Program-made: the position numbers and the translations under genes | From: Thiobius zoothamnicola | GTDB taxonomy: Bacteria; Pseudomonadota; Gammaproteobacteria; Chromatiales; Chromatiaceae | NCBI GenBank assembly: GCA_963678215.1 | Contig: OY782758.1 | Coordinates: 1,984,001-2,048,000, forward strand | Reading direction: 5' to 3' | Length of the DNA: 64,000 nucleotides | Notes under the pieces: model-generated | What the model saw: the letters and a program-made list of their open reading frames with translations, nothing else | What the model was told of the DNA's origin: nothing | Database searches by the model: none | Shown: positions 50,887 to 60,474 of the stretch, piece after piece | How positions within the stretch are numbered: the stretch's first letter is position 1 | Layout of the letters: the number at the start of each line of letters is the position of its first letter

Positions 50887-51204
50887 ATGTCTGGAAACAG
50901 AAAAACTGATGCCGACGATAAGAGTAAGAAAGATATGTATCGGTCAGTTAAAAAAGTTATAGCGATCAATGATTATCGGATTCAAGATGAATTTGATAAT
51001 CATGAGCAAGGCGTACTGAATATGGCATCTTATCTGGATTTTGGCATTTTCAATAAGCTTAAAGACCCGGATGTGTTTAATACGGCAAGGGTTTCATTTG
51101 ACACAGTGGAATGGGCCAATGGTATAGATTTGAATCCTGAATTTGTTTATGACAAATGTGCCAAAGTTCCTTTAACAGAAGAAGTATCTGATGCAACTGA
51201 TTAA
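50887..51204 (+). CDS. DUF2442 protein inserted between secD and secF
   Basis: The 105-residue protein has a short hydrophilic, Lys/Asp-rich N-terminus and then YRSVKKVIAINDYRIQDEFD, GVLNMASYLDFGIFNKLKDP and VEWANGIDLNPEFVYDKC, the DUF2442 pattern. It starts four bases after secD and overlaps the secF start by 14 bases, so it is fully embedded in the operon and its translation should couple with secF. The sequence is more AT-rich than secD or secF, implying insertion of foreign DNA without breaking the operon. No DUF4160 partner here. Confidence 0.82.
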   Translation: MSGNRKTDADDKSKKDMYRSVKKVIAINDYRIQDEFDNHEQGVLNMASYLDFGIFNKLKDPDVFNTARVSFDTVEWANGIDLNPEFVYDKCAKVPLTEEVSDATD

Positions 51205-52129
51205 TAGCAAAACCACATTCAACTTCATGGACAAACGCTATGTAGCGATGGTTTTGTCCGGCATTTTGTTATTGACGGCGATTGGCGCATTGGTTTTCCG
51301 TGGCCTGAATCTGGGCGTGGATTTCACCGGCGGCACTTTAATTGAACTGGGCTATGAGCAACCCGCCGATCTGGTGGCGGTTCGCACAACCTTACGCGAG
51401 ATTGGGTATGCGGATGCTTCGGTGCAGCAATTCGGGACCAGTCGTGACGTGCTGGTGCGCATGGCGCAGTTGAGTGGCGAAGGCAATCAGTCGGAGTTGA
51501 GCAATCAGGTTTTTCGCGTTTTGTCTGCGGCGGTTGATGGTGCAGTCGAGTTGCGTCGGGTGGAGTTTGTCGGCCCGCAAGTTGGCGAAGAACTGAGTGA
51601 GGATGGCGCATTGGCCGTCTTGGTCGCTTTGATGGCGATTTTGATTTATGTGGCGGTGCGTTTTGAATGGCGGTTCGCGGTCGGTTCAGTGGTGGCCTTG
51701 GTGCATGACGTGTTACTGACGGTTGGTTTGTTCGCCTTGTTACAAATTGAATTTGATTTGCCTGTGCTGGCGGCGGTGTTGGCGGTGATTGGTTATTCGC
51801 TGAACGATACGATTGTGGTGTATGACCGGGTACGTGAGAATTTCCGCAAAATTCGTAAAGGCACGCCGGAGCAAATCATTAATACATCGTTGAACCATAC
51901 GTTGGGTCGCACCTTGATGACTTCTTTAACTACTTTGCTGGTGTTGCTCGCGCTGTTTTTCCTTGGCGGCGAGATTATCCACGGCTTTGCATTGGCGCTG
52001 CTGGTGGGGGTATTGATTGGCACTTACTCATCCATTTATGTCGCCAGCACTTCCGTGTTGATGTTGGGTGTCAGCAAGGCGGATTTAATGCCGCCGCAGA
52101 AAGCCGACGTAGTGGATGACAGGCCTTAA
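51191..52129 (+). CDS. secF: Protein translocase subunit SecF
   Basis: SecF (312 residues) starts MQLINSKTTFNFMDKRYVAM and has LNLGVDFTGGTLIELGY, FVGPQVGEELSEDGALAVL and the bundle VIGYSLNDTIVVYDRVRENFR, all diagnostic. Its usual start region is preserved although the upstream gene overlaps it by 14 bases. Confidence 0.95.
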   Translation: MQLINSKTTFNFMDKRYVAMVLSGILLLTAIGALVFRGLNLGVDFTGGTLIELGYEQPADLVAVRTTLREIGYADASVQQFGTSRDVLVRMAQLSGEGNQSELSNQVFRVLSAAVDGAVELRRVEFVGPQVGEELSEDGALAVLVALMAILIYVAVRFEWRFAVGSVVALVHDVLLTVGLFALLQIEFDLPVLAAVLAVIGYSLNDTIVVYDRVRENFRKIRKGTPEQIINTSLNHTLGRTLMTSLTTLLVLLALFFLGGEIIHGFALALLVGVLIGTYSSIYVASTSVLMLGVSKADLMPPQKADVVDDRP

Positions 52130-52133
52130 CGGA

Positions 52134-53189
52134 TTAGCCCAGCCGCCCCGGATTAAAAATCCCTTGTGGGTCAAACGCGAGTCTCAGCTTTTTCTGTAAT
52201 GCCTCAATACGTGGATGCGCCGGGTGGAAGATTGGTGCCTTATCAGGTGCATGACGGAAGGCTTCAGCATGTCCTTGATGAAGACCTACCTCGCGGCGGA
52301 TGGATTCCGCTGGCTGATCCGAATAAACCCAGCGTTGTGCGCCAGCCCAATCCACGAGGGCATTCTGTTCGCAGGCCAATGCAGGGGCTGCGGGCGGCAA
52401 TGACAAACGCCAGAGCGTGTGATCTGAATGGAAAAAGCTGAGTTGGTGGTCGCGTAAGCGCTGCCAGAAGTCGTTCTGTTCCAAGGAGGCATCGCCGCCG
52501 ATTTTACGACGCCAGTCGTCTACACTGGCCTGGTTGCCGCTCAAACGTAAATAGAGCTGATCCTGCCAATGGCAGGCGCCGCTCAGTGGCGCTGGTTGAT
52601 TGGCGATTTCCCGCACTTTTTGCTGCGCTGCTTCGCGCGCCATGGTTAATACCAGCGTCATCTCTATGTCAGGAGCAGGCAGCACCTTGACGGAGACTTC
52701 CAATAAAATGCCGAGGGTGCCTTGTGCGCCAGCCATCAGTCGTGAAACGTCATAGCCGGCCACATTTTTCATGACTTGGCCGCCGAAGCTCAATATATCG
52801 CCTCGCCCATCCAGTAATTTAATGCCTAGTACGGAATCACGAGGCGCGCCACGCCATGGCCGGGCTGGGCCGGATAAGCCGCTGGCCACCGCGCCGCCCA
52901 GGGTGGCCTGTTGATTAAAGCAGGGCGGCTCAAACGCCAGTATCTGGTTTTGTTCGGCCAATAGCGCGTTGATTTCGTGCAAAGTTGCGCCGCAGCGGGC
53001 GGTCAGTGCCAATTCGGTCGGTTCATAATCGACAATGCCGACATGGTTGGATAAATTCAGGGGTTTGGCGTTCACCGTCTCCCCATAAAAAGCTTTGCTG
53101 TTGCCGCCATGTAATCGTAGCGGTTGTTGGGCAGTGCTGGCAGCTTTGACCTGTGCTTGCAATTGTTGGCTGATGTCTTGATTCGCCAT
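52134..53189 (-). CDS. glcE: Glycolate oxidase subunit GlcE
   Basis: GlcE (351 residues) is the FAD-binding accessory subunit of glycolate oxidase, which oxidises glycolate to glyoxylate. The FAD-binding_4 region (LALTARCGATLHEINALLAEQ, GGAVASGLSGPARPWRGAPR, KNVAGYDVSRLMAGAQGTLG) is typical. I start at ATG 53189 (MANQDISQQL), one base after the glcD stop. The iron-sulfur subunit glcF normally follows; here secF (opposite strand) ends five bases away. Confidence 0.9.
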   Translation of the reverse strand: MANQDISQQLQAQVKAASTAQQPLRLHGGNSKAFYGETVNAKPLNLSNHVGIVDYEPTELALTARCGATLHEINALLAEQNQILAFEPPCFNQQATLGGAVASGLSGPARPWRGAPRDSVLGIKLLDGRGDILSFGGQVMKNVAGYDVSRLMAGAQGTLGILLEVSVKVLPAPDIEMTLVLTMAREAAQQKVREIANQPAPLSGACHWQDQLYLRLSGNQASVDDWRRKIGGDASLEQNDFWQRLRDHQLSFFHSDHTLWRLSLPPAAPALACEQNALVDWAGAQRWVYSDQPAESIRREVGLHQGHAEAFRHAPDKAPIFHPAHPRIEALQKKLRLAFDPQGIFNPGRLG

Positions 53190-53190
53190 G

Positions 53191-54666
53191 TCAAAATCGT
53201 TCCAAGTGAGGGAAGCGTTCGTCGCCAGCGTGGATGTGCATAGCACCGAATTCAGCGCACCGGTTGAGGGTGGGGATGGCTTTATTGGGATTCAATAACC
53301 CATCCGGATCAAAGCAGGCTTTCACCTGATGGAACAAAGTCAATTCTTCCGGTGGGAATTGCACGCACATCTGATTGATTTTCTCCAGGCCAACGCCATG
53401 CTCGCCTGTGATGGTTCCACCCACTTCCACGCAAAGCTCCAGGATTTCTCCGCCGAACTGCTCGGCGCGCTCCAATTCGCCGGGGTTATTACCGTTATAC
53501 AAAATCAATGGGTGAAGATTGCCATCGCCAGCATGAAACACGTTCGCCGCGCGTAAACCGAATTGTGCTGACATTTCAGTGATTTCGCGTAATACGCGGG
53601 GTAGGTGGCGACGTGGGATCGTGCCATCCATGCAGTAATAATCGGGTGAAATACGCCCCACTGCCGGGAATGCGGCTTTGCGACCAGCCCAAAAGCGCGC
53701 GCGTTCCGCATCGTCGCGTGCCGTCTGCACTTCGGTGGAGCCTGAATCCAGCAAGCATTGTTTGACTTTGGCAATCTCCTCTGCGATTTCGGCCTCACCG
53801 CCGTCCACTTCGCATAAGAGGATAGCGGCGGCGTCTACGGGATAATTCGCTTGTACGAAATCTTCCGCAGCCCGGATCGCCAGGTTATCCATCATTTCCA
53901 GTCCGCTGGGCAGAATGCCAGCGGCGATGATATCCGCCACCGCCTGGCCGGCTTGCTCGACATTGTTAAAGGCGGCCATAGCGACTTGGGCGCGTTCGGG
54001 AATCGGCAATAATTTGACGGTAATTTCAACAATAATGCCCAACATACCTTCCGAGCCGGTCATCAACGCCAGCAAATCGTAGCCCGGGCTGTCAAGACCG
54101 CCGCCGCCAATGGTGACCAATTCGCCGTCCGCCAGAATCACCTGCAAGGTGAGGAGATTGTTGACTGTCAGGCCGTATTTCAGGCAATGCACGCCGCCGG
54201 CATTCTCCGCAACATTACCGCCGATTGAGCAGGCGATCTGCGAAGAAGGGTCAGGCGCATAGTGCAAACCGTAAGGCTTGGCGGCTTCACTGATCGCCAA
54301 ATTGCGCACGCCGGGCTGGACACGCGCCCGGCTGTTATCCGGGTCAATCTCAATGATCTGATTCAGGCGGGCCAAGCTTAACAGGACGCCATGCGCCAAA
54401 GGCAAAGCGCCGCCCGATAATCCAGTGCCGGCACCACGGGCCACCACTGGTACGGATTGCTCGTGACAGATTTTCAGGATGGCCTGCACTTGCGTGCTAT
54501 CCGCTGGCAACACCACAATCAGGGGTAAATAACGATAGGCGGACAATCCATCACATTCGTATGGGCGCCTTTCCTCTTCACTGGTCAGGATGTAGTTTGA
54601 ATCGACATGCTTGGCGAATTGGCGTGCTAATAAAGCGCGTAATGTGTCGAGTTGGGTTGCATTCAT
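53191..54666 (-). CDS. glcD: Glycolate oxidase subunit GlcD
   Basis: GlcD (491 residues) is the catalytic FAD-linked subunit. Motifs: VVARGAGTGLSGGALPLAHG, IACSIGGNVAENAGGVHCLK, SPGYDLLALMTGSEGMLGI, and the C-terminal GGTITGEHGVGLEK with KACFDPDGLLNPNKAIP. A free-standing D-lactate dehydrogenase is similar, but linkage to glcE points to glycolate. Confidence 0.93.
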   Translation of the reverse strand: MNATQLDTLRALLARQFAKHVDSNYILTSEEERRPYECDGLSAYRYLPLIVVLPADSTQVQAILKICHEQSVPVVARGAGTGLSGGALPLAHGVLLSLARLNQIIEIDPDNSRARVQPGVRNLAISEAAKPYGLHYAPDPSSQIACSIGGNVAENAGGVHCLKYGLTVNNLLTLQVILADGELVTIGGGGLDSPGYDLLALMTGSEGMLGIIVEITVKLLPIPERAQVAMAAFNNVEQAGQAVADIIAAGILPSGLEMMDNLAIRAAEDFVQANYPVDAAAILLCEVDGGEAEIAEEIAKVKQCLLDSGSTEVQTARDDAERARFWAGRKAAFPAVGRISPDYYCMDGTIPRRHLPRVLREITEMSAQFGLRAANVFHAGDGNLHPLILYNGNNPGELERAEQFGGEILELCVEVGGTITGEHGVGLEKINQMCVQFPPEELTLFHQVKACFDPDGLLNPNKAIPTLNRCAEFGAMHIHAGDERFPHLERF

Positions 54667-54792
54667 GCCTTGATTGTCGCAGATTGTTTGACTGAATTCA
54701 GGATGGGTGTCCCGTCCTGACCGGATTCCATCACTGGGGCATTTATCACAGATGGTGGCGTATCGTTTATACCCTTAAGGCTACAGACTTCA

Positions 54793-55620
54793 ATGCGACA
54801 AAATCAACAGCGCTGTGTTTTTTTGTTTTCGGATCGTACTGGCATCACCGTTGAGAATTTGGTGCGTGCCTTATTCGGGCAGTTTGACGATGTGGTGGTC
54901 GAGCGCATTTTCAAGCCATTTATTGATACCCCGGAGAAAATGCAGATTGCGGTGAACGAGGTCAATGAAACAGCGCGGCGGGATGGTGTTGCGCCATTGG
55001 TGTACTCCAGCATGGTGGATGAGGTTTTACGCCATCAATTGAAGCAATGCCATGCGCCGGTGTTTGATATTTTCGATCAGTTCTTACCCGCGCTATCTGA
55101 TCAATTGCATATGCCCAGCGTGCATCATGTGGGGCGCGCGCATGGTATGGGAGATCCGCAATTGTATGATCGGCGGGTTGGCGCGGTGAATTTCGCGCTG
55201 AATTTTGATGATGGTGCGCGTCTGAAAGGTCTGGATGAAGCGGATTTGATTCTGATCGGCGTATCACGCTCGGGTAAAACGCCGACTTCCTTGTATCTGG
55301 CGATGCAGTTTGCGGTGATGGCGGCGAATTATCCGCTGATTGAAGAAGATCTTGAGAGCGATAAATTACCGGCGGTGTTAAAGCCTTATCGGCATAAATT
55401 GATTGGTTTGACGATTGCGCCGGATCGTTTGCATCGTATTCGTCAGGAACGGCGCTCAGGCTCGCGCTATGCGAGCCTGCAGCAATGTCGATATGAGGTG
55501 GGGGCTGCCGAGTCCATGTTCAATCTTCAACAGATTGCTTATCTGGACAGTACGCGCTATTCGATTGAAGAACTGGCGGTGGAGGTGATGCAGATTGCGC
55601 AAATTGAGCGGTTGGGTTGA
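54793..55620 (+). CDS. ppsR: PEP synthase regulatory protein (kinase/pyrophosphorylase)
   Basis: PpsR (DUF299, 275 residues) switches PEP synthase off by ADP-dependent phosphorylation and on by pyrophosphorylysis. Landmarks are VFLFSDRTGITVENLVRAL, the P-loop-like LIGVSRSGKTPTSLYLA and LIGLTIAPDRLHRIRQERR. ppsA, usually divergent, is not in the window. It lies 127 bases from glcD, in the opposite direction. Confidence 0.93.
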   Translation: MRQNQQRCVFLFSDRTGITVENLVRALFGQFDDVVVERIFKPFIDTPEKMQIAVNEVNETARRDGVAPLVYSSMVDEVLRHQLKQCHAPVFDIFDQFLPALSDQLHMPSVHHVGRAHGMGDPQLYDRRVGAVNFALNFDDGARLKGLDEADLILIGVSRSGKTPTSLYLAMQFAVMAANYPLIEEDLESDKLPAVLKPYRHKLIGLTIAPDRLHRIRQERRSGSRYASLQQCRYEVGAAESMFNLQQIAYLDSTRYSIEELAVEVMQIAQIERLG

Positions 55621-55661
55621 TGAGGATTTTCAGGTATCCACTTGAATCTGTTTTTTTCTAA

Positions 55662-56603
55662 CTATTCAAGATTATCCGGTTTCTTGAAAATACCTTGTCT
55701 GATACGGATGAAATGGAATATTTCTTTTGGGATGTTTACATCGCAACAACTTTCCATGCCTTCAAATCCCGTTGATGAATTTGCTTCACAGATTTTGTAA
55801 TGACCTGCGTCAAACAATAAATCTATTCCGGCTATCTCCAGGCCTAATATCTGGCTGGTTTGCGTCGCCATCCATTCAATCTCGGGTGTTATGGAAAATT
55901 GTTCGACTTTACCGCCCGACGAAAAATTGGCTTTGAAGTCTCCTTCGCCTGCGATCCTCTGCATGCTTGAAACAACGCGACCGCCAATAGTGATTACTCT
56001 TAAGTCTCTGCCTTTGCTTCCCGATATAAATTCCTGCAAGATGATGTTCGCGGTTTTATTTGTCGCCTCAATCAGTTGCATTAAATCGATAAAACTGGAT
56101 TTTGTCTCTGATAAAAACACCCCGCTTCCTTGTGAGCCTGATAGCGTCTTGACAACGATGGGAAATCTGAGGTGTTTTTCTACCAAATTGACATTAACTG
56201 GGAATTTCACCAGCATGGTTTTAGGAACCGGCAGGTTATTCTCCGCTAATATTTGATGCGTATAGAGTTTATCTTTTACTGTTTCTATACTTTGTGATGA
56301 ATTCACGCAATAAACGCCAAGACGTTCAAGATGGCGAATAATGGCCAAAGCAAAATAGGTTGTTCCAGCACCCATTCTGGGCAGCACGAAATCCGGCAAG
56401 GGAATTGGCTCTCCATCGACCAGTAGGCTTTGCTTGTCTTCTCTGGTGACAGTGAGGTCAAATTGTTCTGGTTTGAATATTTGAAGTTCTATGTCTTCTT
56501 CTTTTGCGACTTCAATGAATCTGTTGATTTCGTAGGCTTCTGGTTTCAGACTGTTTGCGGAGTCTTTATATAAAATCCACCCTTTCAATGCATTCTCCAA
56601 CAT
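55662..56603 (-). CDS. RimK-like ATP-grasp ligase
   Basis: The 313-residue protein has the ATP-grasp plan: LYTHQILAENNLPVPKTML, VVKTLSGSQGSGVFLSET (ATP-binding Gly-rich loop), ILQEFISGSKGRDLRVITIG and Mg-binding IAGIDLLFDAGHYKICEANSS. It resembles RimK/LysX-type enzymes that add an amino acid to a carboxylate (Glu to S6, or amino-acyl ligation in small-peptide synthesis). Substrate unknown. It stands alone and converges with ppsR. The gene is more AT-rich than the core around it. Confidence 0.82.
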   Translation of the reverse strand: MLENALKGWILYKDSANSLKPEAYEINRFIEVAKEEDIELQIFKPEQFDLTVTREDKQSLLVDGEPIPLPDFVLPRMGAGTTYFALAIIRHLERLGVYCVNSSQSIETVKDKLYTHQILAENNLPVPKTMLVKFPVNVNLVEKHLRFPIVVKTLSGSQGSGVFLSETKSSFIDLMQLIEATNKTANIILQEFISGSKGRDLRVITIGGRVVSSMQRIAGEGDFKANFSSGGKVEQFSITPEIEWMATQTSQILGLEIAGIDLLFDAGHYKICEANSSTGFEGMESCCDVNIPKEIFHFIRIRQGIFKKPDNLE

Positions 56604-56718
56604 TTATGGTGGAATACTAATGTAGTCGTAGTAAGCCTTTTTCAAGGGGTGCATGTCACTTTTTGTATGGAAATTAAGGTTGAATCCGCCGTTTGTTAAT
56701 AGACTGCTGATGTTCTGC

Positions 56719-56958
56719 TTAGCCTGCCTCAGACATGGTGCCTAAATTCAGAAGGGGGTTGGCGTTGACTTGTTGCAGCCCTTTCGCCTGGCTCCACATG
56801 GCCCAATGAAAGAACTGGTCAATCGGAGGATTGGCGTTCGAGCTGCGCCAGGTATGGGTGGGTCGCGCGCCAGATCGGTTTCGGCGATTTGCAATACGCC
56901 TTCAAAGGGGTTCAGTTGGCGTCTGGCGTAGGTGCGCAATTTCGGGGTGATTGATCAC
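56719..56958 (-). pseudogene. Frameshifted C-terminal remnant of an unidentified protein
   Basis: Two neighbouring minus-strand frames look coding: YARRQLNPFEGVLQIAETDLA, then in another frame PPIDQFFHWAMWSQAKGLQQ followed by VNANPLLNLGTMSEAG and TAA (56719-56721). Splicing them would need one indel near 56870. I do not recognise the protein. The rest of the 417-base gap holds nothing I can identify. Confidence 0.35.
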
Positions 56959-57020
56959 ATGGTCGTTTGGCTGTATCACAAAAGCTCTTTTGCCGCTCAA
57001 GGTCCGATATGCTGTGGCGT

Positions 57021-57893
57021 CTAGGGAGGATATTGCGCTGCAGAGAGGCGTTCATGTCCCGCCAAATCGCGTGTGGTTGCTATGTGTTGATAACCATGTT
57101 GCTGTAGTAGGTCTCGGCACGCCATGCCTTGCGTAAAGCCATGCTCAAAGATGAGCCAGCCGGTTGGTTCCAGATAATCTTTCGCTTGCTCAATAATCAG
57201 ACGGATATCATCCAGGCCGTCAGATCCGGCGATTAAGGCGTTTGAAGGCTCATAGCGGACATCCCCTTGTTGCAAATGTGGGTCGTCAGCCGCGATATAA
57301 GGCGGGTTGCTGATGATTAAATCGAATGAAGTTGTGATATTGGCGAACCAATCACTCGGTATAAACTGGACTTGGTTGAGGTTGTGCTGGTGCGCATTGT
57401 GTTGCGCCACTGCCAGCGCTGCCGTGCTGATATCGGTGGCGGTGATACGCCATCCCGGTTTTTCAGCCGCTAATGCAAGGGCGATTGCGCCGGATCCTGT
57501 GCCTAATTCGAGCACTTGCCAATCATCGGCGTCGTCGCCAAGTTGCAGCGCCTGCTCGACCAAATGCTCAGTTTCCGGGCGGGGAATGAGCGTATCCGGC
57601 GTGACGTATAGTGTCAGCGTATGGAAATCGCGTGATTCAATCAGATAGGCGACCGGCACGCCTTGGGCGCGTTGTTTGATCAGTTGATCAAACTGAGCTT
57701 GCGCTGCGGGTTGCAGGCGTTTTTCCGGGTGGGCGAATAAGTAGCTGCGGTCTTTGCGTAACAGCCATGCCAACAGGATTTCCGCATCCAGTCGGGCGCT
57801 GGAATGGGCGTCGTCGTCATTCAGCGCTTCACGGGCTTGTTGTAAGGCTTGGCGGATCGTGCCGCTTTTTTCTGTGGCTGAATCAGCCTTCAT
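57021..57893 (-). CDS. prmC: Release factor glutamine methyltransferase
   Basis: PrmC methylates the GGQ glutamine of release factors RF1 and RF2. The 290-residue protein has the N-terminal helical domain (LDAEILLAWLLRKDRSYLFA) and an AdoMet fold with VLELGTGSGAIALAL and the catalytic DLIISNPPYIA. It overlaps prfA by 11 bases and is last of hemA-prfA-prmC. Confidence 0.94.
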   Translation of the reverse strand: MKADSATEKSGTIRQALQQAREALNDDDAHSSARLDAEILLAWLLRKDRSYLFAHPEKRLQPAAQAQFDQLIKQRAQGVPVAYLIESRDFHTLTLYVTPDTLIPRPETEHLVEQALQLGDDADDWQVLELGTGSGAIALALAAEKPGWRITATDISTAALAVAQHNAHQHNLNQVQFIPSDWFANITTSFDLIISNPPYIAADDPHLQQGDVRYEPSNALIAGSDGLDDIRLIIEQAKDYLEPTGWLIFEHGFTQGMACRDLLQQHGYQHIATTRDLAGHERLSAAQYPP

Positions 57894-58965
57894 CGGCCAG
57901 CCGGGTCAATTGTTCAGCCTGATATTCTTGCATCAAGGGATCAATCACCTGGCCGAGCGAACCCATTGTGATTTCATCCAGCTTGTAGAGTGTCAGGTTG
58001 ATCCGGTGATCAGTCACCCGGTTTTGCGGAAAATTATAGGTGCGGATACGTTCGGAGCGGTCGCCGCTGCCGACCTGGAGTTTGCGATCTGCCGCTTCAC
58101 TTTGTTGTTTTTCCGCCTCAGCCGAAGCTTTTAAACGCGCTTGTAAAAGCGACATGGCGCGGGCTTTGTTTTTGTGCTGGGAGCGTTCATCCTGACATTC
58201 GACGACCACGCCGGTGGGCAGGTGGGTGATGCGCACGGCTGAATCCGTTTTGTTGACGTGTTGGCCGCCAGCGCCGGAGGCGCGATAGGTGTCAATGCGC
58301 AGGTCGTTCGGGTTGATATCAATGGTTTCAACTTCATCGGCTTCGGCCAGAATCGCTACAGTGCAGGCCGAGGTATGCACGCGACCTTGTGATTCAGTTT
58401 CCGGCACACGCTGCACCCGATGCGCCCCGGATTCAAATTTCAGGTGCGAATAAACGCCCTGGCCGCTGATGCGTGCCACGACCTCTTTATAACCGCCGAT
58501 TTCGCCGGGGCTTTCACTGATTAATTCGCTGCGCCAGTTTTGGAGTTCAGCATAACGCAGGTACATGCGCAATAAATCGCCGGAAAATAAAGCGGCTTCG
58601 GCTCCGCCAGTGCCAGCGCGGATCTCCAGGTAAATGTTGCGCTCATCATTGGGATCTTTGGGGAGTAGCAGGCGTTGCAATTCGGGTAACAGGTCGGCTT
58701 CCCGTTGACGGGTTTCTTGCAAACTTTCCTGTGCCAGTTCAGCCATTTCCGGGTCGGCCAGCATTTCGTTGGCGGCTTGTTGTTCCTGTTCATTGCTCTG
58801 ATAGGCCAGATAAGTCTGCACTACAGGTTCAAGTTGGGCATATTCCTGACTGAGTTCGCGGAACTGCCGGTTATCCTGTTGTATTTCCGGTTCAGCGAGG
58901 AGGGCGGTGATTTCGCTGAAACGTTCGGCGATTTGGTTCAGTTTGTGGCGGATGCTGTGTTTCAT
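57883..58965 (-). CDS. prfA: Peptide chain release factor 1
   Basis: RF1 (360 residues) ends translation at UAA and UAG. The catalytic loop is YRASGAGGQHVNKTDSAVR with GGQ; the stop-codon reading region is the PxT-type RVPETESQGRVHTSACTVA. Coupled to hemA (four-base overlap) and prmC. Confidence 0.95.
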   Translation of the reverse strand: MKHSIRHKLNQIAERFSEITALLAEPEIQQDNRQFRELSQEYAQLEPVVQTYLAYQSNEQEQQAANEMLADPEMAELAQESLQETRQREADLLPELQRLLLPKDPNDERNIYLEIRAGTGGAEAALFSGDLLRMYLRYAELQNWRSELISESPGEIGGYKEVVARISGQGVYSHLKFESGAHRVQRVPETESQGRVHTSACTVAILAEADEVETIDINPNDLRIDTYRASGAGGQHVNKTDSAVRITHLPTGVVVECQDERSQHKNKARAMSLLQARLKASAEAEKQQSEAADRKLQVGSGDRSERIRTYNFPQNRVTDHRINLTLYKLDEITMGSLGQVIDPLMQEYQAEQLTRLADEG

Positions 58966-60221
58966 GGTTGTCGAAGTTGAAATAGGGTGCTGGCAGCTTC
59001 CAGTAATGCCTGTTGGCCATCGCTGCCAGCTTGCCTGAGTTGACTGCTTGGTGTATGCAACAGTTTATTGGTCAGCGTATTGGCCAGAAAATGTATGACT
59101 TCTTGTGGTGGTTTGCCATTCTCCAGTTGGCGCAAGGCCTTTTGTAACACCTCGTCGCGGATATCCTGAGCTTGCGTGCGGTAATCCTGAATCAGTTCCA
59201 CGGCATCCAGAGATTTCAGCCAGGCGGTAAATGATTTGACCTGAAGGTTGATAATATCTTTGGCCTGCTCCGCCGCTTCCTGGCGTGAGCGAAGATTTTC
59301 CTGGATCACTTCCTGTAAGTCATCCACCGTGTACAGGTATACATCGTCCAGTTCAGCCACTTCGGGTTCAATATCGCGCGGTACGGCGATATCCACCATA
59401 AAGATGGGGCGATGGCGTCGTTGTTTGAGTGCCCGCTCGACAATGCCTTTGCCCAGAATAGGTAACGGGCTGGCAGTGGATGCGATGATAATATCGGCTT
59501 GCGAGAGGTAGGTTGGGATTTCGGTCAAGCTGATCGCATCCGCTTCAAATTGATCTGCCAGATTGCGCGCGCGTTCAAGCGTTCGGTTGGCGATGATAAC
59601 TTGGCCAATATGGTGTTGGCGCAGATGGCGCGTCGCCAGCTCTATGGTTTCGCCTGCGCCGATCAATAAAGCCGTTTGTTGGGTAATATCAGAAAATATT
59701 TGGCGGGCCAAACTGACGGCGGCGAAAGCAATGGATACCGGGCTATCGCCGATGGCGGTATCCGTGCGTACTTGCTTGGCGGTATTGAAGGCGTGTTGGA
59801 ACAAGCGTTGTAATAATTTTCCGGTATAGCCGGCGTCTTGCGCCGTTTGGAAAGCGGATTTGACTTGCCCCAGAATTTGCGGCTCCCCCAGAATCAGCGA
59901 GTCAAGACCACAAGCTACCGATAGCAGGTGCTCAACTACTGTGGTTTCCCGGTATTGATACAGATAGCGACTGATCTCCGCCGAGGCCAAGCCATGGAAA
60001 TTTCCAATCCATTGTTGGACAATTTCGCCTGCTTGGTCGGATGTCGTATTGACATAAATTTCCGTACGATTGCAGGTCGATAGGATAACGGCTTCTTGTA
60101 TGTCGGGCAGGCTACATAGGCTGCGTAACGCGGCCACCACGATATCCGGCCCAAAAGTCAGCCGTTCGCGGATGTTAACCGGCGCAGTGGTGTGATTAAG
60201 CCCGAGCGTGATAAGGAACAT
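58962..60221 (-). CDS. hemA: Glutamyl-tRNA reductase
   Basis: HemA converts Glu-tRNA to glutamate-1-semialdehyde, the first step of tetrapyrrole synthesis. The 419-residue protein has the catalytic Cys in ILSTCNRTEIYV, SLILGEPQILGQVK and the NADPH site ALLIGAGETIELATRHL. It heads hemA-prfA-prmC. The divergent neighbour usual here (lolB) is absent; IS elements occupy its place. Confidence 0.95.
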   Translation of the reverse strand: MFLITLGLNHTTAPVNIRERLTFGPDIVVAALRSLCSLPDIQEAVILSTCNRTEIYVNTTSDQAGEIVQQWIGNFHGLASAEISRYLYQYRETTVVEHLLSVACGLDSLILGEPQILGQVKSAFQTAQDAGYTGKLLQRLFQHAFNTAKQVRTDTAIGDSPVSIAFAAVSLARQIFSDITQQTALLIGAGETIELATRHLRQHHIGQVIIANRTLERARNLADQFEADAISLTEIPTYLSQADIIIASTASPLPILGKGIVERALKQRRHRPIFMVDIAVPRDIEPEVAELDDVYLYTVDDLQEVIQENLRSRQEAAEQAKDIINLQVKSFTAWLKSLDAVELIQDYRTQAQDIRDEVLQKALRQLENGKPPQEVIHFLANTLTNKLLHTPSSQLRQAGSDGQQALLEAASTLFQLRQP

Positions 60222-60474
60222 GGGTGCAGAGATCTGAAGAGAGATTAGGTTGAATTCAGGCCACTGTGAAGCTGTCTGGCCCAGACTCGTAATGCCCCGA
60301 CGTCCATTGATGAAAGCAATTCAAGCATCCTTTATGGGAAATAACAGGGGATTGTCTGGCATGCGCCTTGCAAATTCAAGTTGGCTTGAGAGCTGGGTGC
60401 TTACGCTCGTGTGGAATGATAACTGAACGTAAATCATTGGCCCAGTGATATCAGCCGGGAGCAGTTTGAGGCTA

